Under the pieces are notes generated by a model. It worked only from the letters and a program-made list of their open reading frames with translations, had not been told where the DNA came from and did not search any database. Of a stretch of 64,000 bases of DNA, positions 57,370 to 64,000 are shown in pieces. This DNA comes from CAYUPI01 sp964446585 (lineage in GTDB: Bacteria > Verrucomicrobiota > Verrucomicrobiia > Limisphaerales > UBA8199), in the NCBI GenBank assembly GCA_964446585.1, contig CAYUPI010000015.1:53627-117626 (forward strand), written 5' to 3'. Numbering within the stretch: the stretch's first letter is position 1; every line of letters starts with the position of its first letter. The position numbers and the translations under genes are program-made.

Positions 57370-58800
57370 TCAACCCCTGGCTTTCCGGACCCCCAACCGC
57401 TTCATCTTTGAGACCAGAGTCGTTGGCTTGATCTTTAACAGCGCGGCCGCGCCATCCGCGCCATAGATTTTCCCACTGCTTCGCTCCAGCGCTTTGGATA
57501 CGATCGCCCGCTCTCGCGACACCAGTTCATCAAATGAAAGCTCCTCGTCCTCCGCGACCTCCGAATTCGCCGTCCTGACGGCCGGTGGTCCGTTGCGAGC
57601 GGCGCGCCCCGGCAGGTCGAACTGCAGGTGGCCGCCCCGCGACAGGATGACCGCACGCTCGACGACGTTCTGCAGCTCGCGAACATTGCCGGGCCAATCG
57701 TAGCCTTGCAGTTCCTGCAAATGGAGTTTGGTCAGGCGCGGGCGCGGCACGCCGAGGCGGCGGGCAGACTGTTTGATGTAATGATCCGCCAGCGCGCGCA
57801 TGTCCTGCAATCGCTCGCGCAGCGGCGGCACTTCGATGGGAAAAACGCTGAGCCGGTAATACAGGTCGAGCCGGAACCGGCCTGCTTTGGCTTCGGCGAG
57901 CAAGTCGCGGTTGGTGGCCGCGATGATGCGCACCTGGACGGTGCGCGTGCGGTCATCGCCGACGCGTTCGAACTGTCCCTCTTGCAAAACGCGCAGTAGT
58001 TTGCTTTGCAGGTCGGGCGGAATTTCACCAATCTCATCGAGGAACAGCGTTCCGCCGTCGGCCAGCTCGAAGCGCCCTACGCGGTCCTTGATAGCACCGG
58101 TGAAGGCTCCACGCACGTGGCCGAAGAATTCGCTCTCGAACAACTCCTTCGGAACCGAGGCACAGTTCACGCGCACCAGCGGATGCTCCTTGCGCGCGCT
58201 CAAATCATGGATGGCGCGCGCGACCAATTCCTTGCCCGTGCCGGACTCGCCCAGGATCAGCACGTTCGCTTCAGTCGGAGCCACCGTCGCGATTTGCGCC
58301 AGAACCTTCTGAATCGCCGGGCTCTGGCCGACGATGTCTCCGAAGTTCTCCCGAACTTCGTCGTGAAAAAATTCATTTTCCCATTCCAGGCATTTCTGTC
58401 GCTTGAGACAATTGAATGCCAGGACTGTGCCGCCAATTTCGCCCTGGGCATTCCGGTAGGGCGTCGTCTTGATTCGCACCCAGTGCAATTGCCCGTCCTT
58501 ACGCTTGATCTCGACTTCGAAACATTCGGTCTTGCCCAGCACAGGGTGGGTCGAGGAGCAATCCGGCTGCGGTGGCCGCCCGTCCGGCGACAGCAGTTCA
58601 TAGCCGACTTGCCCAAGCAGCTCCTCGGTTGCGTAGCCGGTAATTTCACTCGCCAGCCGGTTGGCGTAAAAAATTCGGTGATCTGCCCCAACGAGGATGA
58701 CGCCCTCAGAGAGAGATTCGAGAACTGTGCGATAGAAAATTTCCGGCTCCGCCCGCAAATTCGGAGGAAGGCTGTCAATCGTTTGGGTGTCAGGCGGCAT
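57370..58800 (-). CDS. Sigma-54-dependent activator with PAS sensor (NtrC-type)
   Basis: About 476 residues. A PAS domain (about 20-130: ILVGADHRIFYANRLASEITGY, RKDGQLHWVRIKTTPYRN) precedes the AAA+ domain: GESGTGKE Walker A (184-191), GAFTGA (231-236) that contacts sigma-54, LFLDEIGE Walker B and ATNRDLLAEAKAGRFRLDLYYRLSVF sensor regions. A Fis-type helix-turn-helix ends it (GADGAAALLKIKPTTLVSKMKRLGV). There is no receiver domain, so the signal enters through the PAS domain, possibly via C81 or C93 or a bound cofactor. It is divergent from a six-gene run with a -24/-12 promoter, its probable target. Confidence 0.93.
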   Translation of the reverse strand: MPPDTQTIDSLPPNLRAEPEIFYRTVLESLSEGVILVGADHRIFYANRLASEITGYATEELLGQVGYELLSPDGRPPQPDCSSTHPVLGKTECFEVEIKRKDGQLHWVRIKTTPYRNAQGEIGGTVLAFNCLKRQKCLEWENEFFHDEVRENFGDIVGQSPAIQKVLAQIATVAPTEANVLILGESGTGKELVARAIHDLSARKEHPLVRVNCASVPKELFESEFFGHVRGAFTGAIKDRVGRFELADGGTLFLDEIGEIPPDLQSKLLRVLQEGQFERVGDDRTRTVQVRIIAATNRDLLAEAKAGRFRLDLYYRLSVFPIEVPPLRERLQDMRALADHYIKQSARRLGVPRPRLTKLHLQELQGYDWPGNVRELQNVVERAVILSRGGHLQFDLPGRAARNGPPAVRTANSEVAEDEELSFDELVSRERAIVSKALERSSGKIYGADGAAALLKIKPTTLVSKMKRLGVRKARG

Positions 58801-58832
58801 CACGGGAACTATTCCTCAACAACCGGACCGGC

Positions 58833-58889
58833 GCAACGTGCCGTCGTTGTTTTTGCAACGAACCACCGTTGATCACGAGAAAGCGTTGC
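58833..58889. promoter_or_regulatory. Candidate activator-binding region (CAACG/CGTTG cluster)
   Basis: Five CAACG or CGTTG half-sites occur within 57 bases, including the palindrome CGTTG-TTTTTG-CAACG (58845-58860) and GCGTTGC (58883-58889). They lie about 90-150 bases upstream of the -24/-12 element, the normal position for a sigma-54 enhancer, and next to the start of the activator gene. Confidence 0.55.
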
Positions 58890-58980
58890 GAAACTGATGA
58901 CCACTGCTGTACGGTCCCTTACCGCGCATTTCTCTCAGGCACAGCCGTTTAGTGGGATCCCTGCCGTCTCACCGACACTC

Positions 58981-58995
58981 TGGCACACATCCAGC
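58981..58995 (+). promoter_or_regulatory. Sigma-54 (-24/-12) promoter
   Basis: TGGCAC-ACATC-CAGC: a perfect -24 TGGCAC and a -12 GC at the required 10-base spacing between GG and GC. It faces the glycogen-binding-domain gene, whose start lies about 120 bases downstream. Confidence 0.7.
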
Positions 58996-59116
58996 GTTAG
59001 GCTTCTGTAGAAGCGAAATGCTGATGGGTTCAAATGAAGACGAATGCAATCCATCGTAACCAATTTCCTAAGCACAGCAGAAACTTCGGTGCGAGCTTGA
59101 ATGGAAAGATACTCGT

Positions 59117-59428
59117 ATGAGCATGGTGCGCGCTACATTACTCCGGCCGCAGTATTCGGCGAAGAGCACTGTCAAGCCGATCAATTTTTTTTGTGCCGCG
59201 CCCGAGGCGGAAGCGGTCTATCTGATGGGTGATTTCAACGACTGGAGTCCGAGCTCGCATCCGATGGAATGGCGAAAGGACGGCTGGTGGTCGCTGCAGG
59301 TTCCCTTGAGCCATGGGCACCACGAATATCTTTTCCTTATTGATGGCGTGCCCACTCTTGACCCGCACGCGACCGGCATGACCCACAATGCGCGGTATGA
59401 CAGAGTTTCACTTATCGCGGTCAGTTGA
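59117..59428 (+). CDS. Small glycogen-binding (CBM48/AMPK-beta-like) domain protein
   Basis: A 103-residue protein that is essentially one CBM48/AMPK1-type carbohydrate-binding domain: INFFCAAPEAEAVYLMGDFNDWSPSSHPMEWRKDGWWSLQVPL, then HEYLFLIDGVPTLDPHA. The GDFNDW and W-containing strand match glycogen-binding modules. There is no enzyme part, so it may target partners to glycogen or simply bind it. A GGAAAG ribosome site precedes the ATG. It is the first gene after the sigma-54 promoter. Confidence 0.88.
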   Translation: MSMVRATLLRPQYSAKSTVKPINFFCAAPEAEAVYLMGDFNDWSPSSHPMEWRKDGWWSLQVPLSHGHHEYLFLIDGVPTLDPHATGMTHNARYDRVSLIAVS

Positions 59429-59438
59429 AAGGGTTCAT

Positions 59439-60395
59439 ATGAACGCGTTTTTGCCAGACGAAACCCGCATCGGCCAGGTGCACCTGCGCACTAGCGAGCT
59501 TGAACGCGCGCTGGGTTTTTACTGCGGCATGCTCGGCCTGCGCGTCGCAAACCGGACCCAACGAAAGGCAACTCTTTCCGCAACAGGCAGCGGTCCAGCT
59601 CTGCTCGTCCTGAGCGAAACCCCGGACGCCGAGCCACGCCCGCAGCAAGTGACCGGCCTTTACCATTTGGCCATTCGGTTTCCGACCCGGCACGACCTTG
59701 CCCATGCTCTACAGCGGCTGATCCGGGCCGGGTATCCAATCGAGGGCTCTTCAGACCACCGGGTCAGCGAAGCGATCTATCTGAGCGATCCGGAGGACAA
59801 CGGCGTCGAGCTCTATGCGGATCGCCCGCGCGCACAATGGAGATGGCGGGATGGTCAGGTGGCCAGGACGACCGAACCCTTGAACCTGGACAACCTGCTT
59901 GACTCGACCAAGGGTGGGCCCATGCCCGCGCATGTTCCGCCGCACACTGAACTCGGCCACATTCATCTGCATGTCGCCGACCTCGCCGCCGCGGAGCGGT
60001 TCTACCATGAATACCTCGGCCTGGCGGTGACCCAGCGTTCGTATCCGGGGGCATTGTTCTTTTCCGCGGGCGGTTACCATCATCATCTGGCCGTCAATAC
60101 GTGGGCCGGCGACCTTCCAGCGCCGCCCAACAGCGTCGGCCTGGTCTCGTATCGGCTCGAAGTTTCTGAACCGGAAATCCTTTATTGTCTTCGTAACCGC
60201 GCGCCACTTGCCGGCAACAAGACCACGACCGAATTCGGGGAGAATGGCTCGGAAATCCTGCGGATTCGCGATCCGAACGGCCATTGGCTGGAAGTCAGCC
60301 ATGTTGCAACTCAGCGACAACGAGCGAACTTACGTCATCGCTCAGAACCAACATTCAAGCACAACCGTCAACCCGTCATCTCAAATCGAACATGA
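59439..60395 (+). CDS. Two-domain VOC dioxygenase-like protein (CatE type)
   Basis: About 318 residues made of two VOC units. Unit 1 is RIGQVHLRTSELERALGFYCGMLGLRV to AIYLSDPEDNGVELYADRP. Unit 2 is ELGHIHLHVADLAAAERFYHEYLGLAVTQR, FFSAGGYHHHLAVNTWAG and EILRIRDPNGHWLEVS. The H-x-H and E ligands in HIHLHV, HHHLAVN and LEVS fit a metal site as in catechol 2,3-dioxygenase-like (CatE/YwbC) proteins. The substrate is unknown; quinone or catechol detoxification is plausible. AAAGGG sits upstream of the chosen ATG. It overlaps the DUF5069 gene by 4 bases (ATGA). Confidence 0.88.
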   Translation: MNAFLPDETRIGQVHLRTSELERALGFYCGMLGLRVANRTQRKATLSATGSGPALLVLSETPDAEPRPQQVTGLYHLAIRFPTRHDLAHALQRLIRAGYPIEGSSDHRVSEAIYLSDPEDNGVELYADRPRAQWRWRDGQVARTTEPLNLDNLLDSTKGGPMPAHVPPHTELGHIHLHVADLAAAERFYHEYLGLAVTQRSYPGALFFSAGGYHHHLAVNTWAGDLPAPPNSVGLVSYRLEVSEPEILYCLRNRAPLAGNKTTTEFGENGSEILRIRDPNGHWLEVSHVATQRQRANLRHRSEPTFKHNRQPVISNRT

Positions 60396-60937
60396 AAACG
60401 AGAATTGAAACCAACCGGGCTCGTTACAGAACAAATTCCAATGGGCGGCGAAGCAGCCACAAACGAGCCGTAAGGCCCCGCGTTTCCGAACTTGCCGCTC
60501 CCGACCTGACCCAGCGGCCGCCCCGCAGCCCCCGCTGTCGCCTCGGCGGCTACGCGCTCCTGCCGCGGATGCTCGACAAAGGCCGCGCGATGCTGGCCGG
60601 GACAAACGGCGAGTATCACTTCAACTGCCCGCTGGACAAACGCTTCCTAAGTTTGGTGGGCATCGACCCGGAAAAACTCCTCGTTGAGTTAAAGAAAAAC
60701 AAAGGTGATGGCGAAATCCTGGAATGGATTGAAACGAAAGCAAAACACAAACGCTCGCCTTGGGAAATCCAGCAGTGGAGCGATTACATCGATCGTCGCG
60801 GCCCGGACAGCGATGCCGAGACACTCCAGTTCTTCGCCGACTACGTCGCTAAACACACGAAAACACGCGAAGACATCAAGACCTGGACCGATCTGCTGGA
60901 ACTGGATGATTTTGTCAGCTTCGGCGGCAAGGCCTAA
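60392..60937 (+). CDS. DUF5069-family protein with long N-terminal extension
   Basis: About 181 residues. After a ~36-residue basic extension (MKTRIETNRARYRTNSNGRR...) the DUF5069 domain reads APDLTQRPPRSPRCRLGGYALLPRMLDKGRAMLAGTNGEYHFNCPLDKRFLSLVGIDPEKL, then GDGEILEWIETKAKHKRSPWEIQQWSDYIDRRGPD. Many relatives begin near the DLTQRPPRSPR motif, so the extension is unusual unless a later start is used. Function of the family is unknown. The ATGA overlap with the VOC gene supports the chosen start and indicates coupled translation. Confidence 0.83.
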   Translation: MKTRIETNRARYRTNSNGRRSSHKRAVRPRVSELAAPDLTQRPPRSPRCRLGGYALLPRMLDKGRAMLAGTNGEYHFNCPLDKRFLSLVGIDPEKLLVELKKNKGDGEILEWIETKAKHKRSPWEIQQWSDYIDRRGPDSDAETLQFFADYVAKHTKTREDIKTWTDLLELDDFVSFGGKA

Positions 60938-61070
60938 TCCAATTTGGGATTTTCAATTTTAGATTTTGGATTTCCCGGCCAGGAGCCCTTCCCGCGGCGC
61001 GGGATCGGTTCCTACCATTGGAGCGATTTTTCAAACATGTTCAGATTGCCTATCTGCTGCTCACCATAGC

Positions 61071-62351
61071 ATGAAACAGCTCACGGAACGCTCGCTCCTG
61101 CTTCTGCTAGCGGCCGCGCAGTTCACGCACATCGTGGATTTCATGATCCTGATGCCGCTTGGACCGCAGCTCATGCGCGTGCTGCAAATCGGCCCGGGAA
61201 AATTCAGCGCTCTGGTCGGGGCTTACACCATCAGTTCCGGGGTCGTGGGGCTTCTGGCCGCGCCCTTCATTGACCGTTTCGATCGGCGAAAGCTTTTGCT
61301 CTTCGCCTACGGTGGATTCATCGCGGGCACGCTGGCGTGCGCGTTGTCGCAAACTGCGGCGGCGTTGCTCGCCGCGCGCGCTGCGAGCGGTGCGTTTGGC
61401 GGACTTTCGATCTCAATGGTGATGTCCATCATTGGCGACGTAGTGCCGGCAGAGCGTCGTGCAGCCGGCATGGGCATTGTGATGACCGCCTTTTCGGCGG
61501 CCGCCGCACTCGGCGTTCCATTCGGACTTCAGCTCGCTCAGCATTTTCGCTGGGAAGCGCCGTTCTTCATGCTGGCGGGAATCGCCGCCATCGTCTGGAC
61601 GATTGCATTCCTTCGTCTGCCTCCCGTTCGGGGGCATTTGGACAGCGGCCACGCGGTGCGGGCATTCGAGGAATTGCTGCGCGACGCCAACGCCGGCCGC
61701 GGTCTGCTCTTTATGTCTGCGATGGTTTTCGGGCACTTCGCCGTCATCCCGTTATTGTCCCCCTACCTGGTTTACAACGTCGGCCTCCCGGAACGCGATT
61801 TATTCCTGGTCTATTTCATCGGCGGCGTGCTGACGGTTTTCACCGCGCCGCGCATTGGCAAACTGGCCGATCAGCATGGCCGCTTTCCCGTCTTCTTCGT
61901 CTTGGTCGCCGTGGCTTCCATCGTCACCCTGTTCGTCACCAATTCCGGCCCGCTGCCTGTGGCTGCGGTGCTGGTTTCGGGCAGCGCGTTCTTTGTCTTC
62001 GCCAGCGGACGCTTCGTCCCCGCGCAGGCGATCATGACGCTGGCCGTGCCGGCCTCGCGACGAGGCGCCTTCATGAGCTTGAGCGGTTGCGCGCGCGACG
62101 TGGCGATGGGCCTCGCGTCGGGCCTGGGCGGCTGGCTGGTGACCAAAGCGCCCTCGGGTCAGTTGGAAAATTTCCACTGGCTCGGCTGGATTGCCGTGTC
62201 GGCCGGCGCGCTCAGCATCTGGCTTGCCAGAGGCGTCCACGTCAACGACGTCGTCGCGCCGATTCCACCGCAGACCGAACCGGACGGACCTCGGCCCGCC
62301 ACTGGGCGACAAAAATTTCCACTCAATTCTCAACTCTCAACCGAAAACTGA
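61071..62351 (+). CDS. MFS transporter (DHA-type exporter)
   Basis: About 426 residues with twelve predicted membrane helices. FIDRFDRRKLLLFAYGGFIAG is the DRFxRRK loop between helices 2 and 3, a hallmark of major facilitator drug/proton antiporters. IGDVVPAERRAAGMGIVMTAFSAAAALGVPFGLQL matches the helix 4-5 exporter motif C region. It may export small amphipathic compounds or sugars; the substrate is unknown. The MKQLTE start is chosen because the first helix follows directly; a longer open frame is polar. Gap to the DUF5069 gene is 133 bases; thioredoxin starts 2 bases after it. Confidence 0.9.
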   Translation: MKQLTERSLLLLLAAAQFTHIVDFMILMPLGPQLMRVLQIGPGKFSALVGAYTISSGVVGLLAAPFIDRFDRRKLLLFAYGGFIAGTLACALSQTAAALLAARAASGAFGGLSISMVMSIIGDVVPAERRAAGMGIVMTAFSAAAALGVPFGLQLAQHFRWEAPFFMLAGIAAIVWTIAFLRLPPVRGHLDSGHAVRAFEELLRDANAGRGLLFMSAMVFGHFAVIPLLSPYLVYNVGLPERDLFLVYFIGGVLTVFTAPRIGKLADQHGRFPVFFVLVAVASIVTLFVTNSGPLPVAAVLVSGSAFFVFASGRFVPAQAIMTLAVPASRRGAFMSLSGCARDVAMGLASGLGGWLVTKAPSGQLENFHWLGWIAVSAGALSIWLARGVHVNDVVAPIPPQTEPDGPRPATGRQKFPLNSQLSTEN

Positions 62352-62353
62352 AA

Positions 62354-62686
62354 ATGAAAGCGACCATTGAAATTAACGAAACGAACTTCGAGAAAGAAGT
62401 TCTCCAATCCACCCAACCTGTCCTGGTGGACTTCTGGGCCGAATGGTGCGGACCGTGCAAAATGCTCGCACCGGTCCTGGACGAAATCGCCAATGAACAA
62501 GGCGGCCGAATCAAGATCGGCAAAGTCAACTTGGACGAAAATCCCGCGCTCGCGGGCCGTTTCGGCATCCGCTCCATTCCCACCTTGCTCTATTTCGCCG
62601 GTGGCCAGTTACGCAATCAAATCGTCGGCGCGGTGAGCAAGAAAAGGATTCTGAGCGAACTCGACGCGCTCGCTCTGGCGGCCTGA
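62354..62686 (+). CDS. trxA: Thioredoxin
   Basis: A 110-residue classical thioredoxin with active site WAEWCGPCKMLAPVLDEIA and the cis-Pro loop SIPTLLYFAGGQ. DENPALAGRFGIRSIPT and RILSELDALAL complete the fold. It has no signal peptide, so it is cytoplasmic, reducing disulfides with thioredoxin reductase encoded elsewhere. It starts 2 bases after the MFS gene stop and is probably translated from the same mRNA. The ATG is preceded by an A-rich stretch instead of a clear Shine-Dalgarno site. Confidence 0.95.
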   Translation: MKATIEINETNFEKEVLQSTQPVLVDFWAEWCGPCKMLAPVLDEIANEQGGRIKIGKVNLDENPALAGRFGIRSIPTLLYFAGGQLRNQIVGAVSKKRILSELDALALAA

Positions 62687-62750
62687 TTTCAACCGAGGTT
62701 CAACCGAAATGAAACTTCCGAGAACGCAATTAGCAACATGACAAAACACA

Positions 62751-63518
62751 ATGAAAACGAACAATCACAATAACAACAAACTCTCCGGCCGAGTCGCCAT
62801 CGTCACCGGCGCCTCGAAAGGCATTGGCGCCTCCATTGCCAAACATCTGGCCGCCGAAGGAGCCTCGGTCGTCGTTAACTACGCCTCCAGCAAGACCGGC
62901 GCGGACAAGGTCGTCAGTGAAATCATTGTCCAGGGTGGCAAGGCCATTGCTCTGCAGGCGAACATGGCCAAAAAGGCGGACATCGAACGCCTGTTTGGGC
63001 AAACGAAGAAGGCCTTTGGCCGGCTCGATGTGCTGGTAAACAACGCGGGCGTCTATGAATTTCTCCCGCTGGAAAACATCACCGAAGAACACTTCCATCG
63101 GCAATTCGACCTGAACGTCCTGGGCCTGATCCTGGCTTCACAGCAAGCGGCCAAAGAGTTCGCGTCCAACAGCAGCATTATCAACATCAGCTCCGTAGCC
63201 AGCACTTCCGCCCCGCCCGGCGGCTCGGTTTACAGCGCCACCAAAGCCGCCGTGGATGCCGTGACGAAGTCATTGGCCAAGGAACTCGGGCCTCGCAAAA
63301 TCCGTGTCAACGCCATCAATCCCGGCATGGTGGAAACCGAGGGCGTCCATGCCGCCGGCCTCGCGGAAAGCGATTTCCGCAAACAGATCGAAGCTCAAAC
63401 TCCACTGGGCCGGATAGGCCAACCGGAGGACGTGGCCACAGTGGCTGCGTTCCTCGCCTCCGACGATTCCGCCTGGATCACGGGCGAAACCTTCCACGTC
63501 GCCGGCGGCTATAGATGA
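62751..63518 (+). CDS. Short-chain dehydrogenase/reductase
   Basis: A 255-residue classical SDR: GRVAIVTGASKGIGASIAKHLA (cofactor loop), VLVNNAGVYEF, INISSVAS with the Ser, and the YSATK Tyr/Lys pair. RKIRVNAINPGMVETEGV and RIGQPEDVATVAAFLASDDSAWITGETFHVAGGYR end it in the usual way. The acceptor loop suggests a 3-oxoacyl- or glucose-1-dehydrogenase-like oxidoreductase of undetermined substrate, probably NADP-linked from the loop ASSKTGADK. It is last in the sigma-54-linked run, 64 bases after thioredoxin. Confidence 0.92.
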   Translation: MKTNNHNNNKLSGRVAIVTGASKGIGASIAKHLAAEGASVVVNYASSKTGADKVVSEIIVQGGKAIALQANMAKKADIERLFGQTKKAFGRLDVLVNNAGVYEFLPLENITEEHFHRQFDLNVLGLILASQQAAKEFASNSSIINISSVASTSAPPGGSVYSATKAAVDAVTKSLAKELGPRKIRVNAINPGMVETEGVHAAGLAESDFRKQIEAQTPLGRIGQPEDVATVAAFLASDDSAWITGETFHVAGGYR

Positions 63519-64000
63519 TCGTGCCCTGATCCATCTCCGCACCCCGAAGGCGGTGCAGGATACGAGCCCAGGGTTGGGCCGCACTCAACCTGTCGCGGCC
63601 CTACCCTGGGAAAACCGCATCCCCCGGATCCACCCTGTCCTCCTCTGGAGGAGATGCGAAGGGGAGAGGAGGGACCGAATGAATTTCAGCTCAGCGCTCC
63701 ACTCATCCGTACTACAATGACACAAATCGTTGTTTTCTTGGCAAAGAATTAGCCGCAAGCAAACGTAAGCTTCCAGAAATGAACTACTCATTGTGATCAC
63801 TGCGGATCTCATTGACTGTGGTTGCGGCGCCAGCCGCGCTAGGTTCATCTGAGTTCATCTGTGGTTAGAATGATTTTGTTATGGCTCCGCCGCCCCGAGC
63901 CTTCGCATTACGGTTCTGATTAGCGAAAATTCGTGAAATTCGTGTCTAAAGCGTTTCAATAAAAACTATAGCCATTTGGGAAGGGGTGTGCTAGGCTCTG
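63519..64000. other. Non-coding end of window with palindromic repeat
   Basis: No convincing gene. A palindrome TCCTCC-TCT-GGAGGA with longer CCCTGTCC and GGGGAGAGGAGGGACC flanks (63634-63677) resembles the one inside the DUF1549/1553 gene. The remainder is AT-richer and holds phrases common in decayed intergenic DNA (GTTCATCTGAGTTCATCTGTGG, CGTGAAATTCGTGTC). Confidence 0.55.

Noticed and set aside
61337..62353. Long frame in front of thioredoxin, read as a fused N-terminal domain
   Set aside because: It is out of frame with the MFS transporter, which occupies this stretch with clear transporter motifs; thioredoxin starts at its own ATG.

Overview
This is a GC-rich bacterial chromosome segment, most likely from a soil or freshwater verrucomicrobium of the Pedosphaera/Limisphaerales type. 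That assignment is inferred from family content: three giant autotransporter-associated beta-strand repeat proteins with the Verrucomicrobia-style C-terminal tail (ending FSFTDTSAPSFP...YRVLSP), a DUF1549/DUF1553 cytochrome protein paired with a DUF1501 protein, ECF sigma factors of the DLTQGFFA type, a Hanks kinase fused to WD40 repeats, and many Tat-exported oxidoreductases. No rRNA, tRNA, CRISPR array, insertion sequence or phage module was recognised.

Layout. 0-4.7 kb: a giant secreted LamG/RHS protein that runs off the left edge, preceded by an ECF sigma factor on the same strand. 4.7-13 kb: a hairpin-bearing repeat, then mostly plus-strand metabolic genes (DUF1349 protein, lipase-maturation-factor-like membrane protein, S41-like protease, Tat-exported HisC-like aminotransferase, VOC protein, TIM-barrel isomerase with a Tat-exported Gfo/Idh/MocA oxidoreductase). 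13.2-13.9 kb: a decayed VapBC module flanked by a short direct repeat. 13.9-18.3 kb: an electron-transfer-flavoprotein operon (DAO oxidase, etfB, etfA, DAO oxidase) interrupted by a second copy of the hairpin repeat. 18.4-23.4 kb: an esterase/SMP-30 fusion, a HicAB module whose toxin is broken, a cupin, and a divergent histidine kinase/response regulator pair.

23.6-44 kb is the dominant feature: an ECF sigma factor, a 1202-residue Ser/Thr kinase with about sixteen WD40 repeats, and four same-strand giant secreted proteins. Three are built from eight large beta-strand-repeat modules; the fourth carries Ig/cadherin-like repeats and a Calx-beta domain. 44-55.8 kb: a zinc-ribbon membrane protein, two PQQ-type beta-propeller proteins, an SRPBCC/ArsR pair whose promoter carries two palindromic operator candidates, a divergent aldehyde dehydrogenase, the DUF1549/1553-DUF1501 pair (with a palindromic repeat translated inside the first gene) and a CoA-binding protein. 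55.8-57.3 kb: an intact VapBC pair and a Tat-exported flavin reductase.

57.4-63.5 kb: a PAS/AAA+/Fis sigma-54 activator divergent from a six-gene run (glycogen-binding domain protein, two-domain VOC protein, DUF5069 protein, MFS exporter, thioredoxin, SDR). A good -24/-12 element and a cluster of CAACG/CGTTG half-sites lie between them, so this looks like a self-contained sigma-54 stress or detoxification regulon. The last 480 bases are non-coding and carry another copy of the pyrimidine/purine palindrome.

Limits: all homology statements are from recognition of motifs and family signatures in the sequence; no database search was run. Several start codons are judgement calls and are stated as such.
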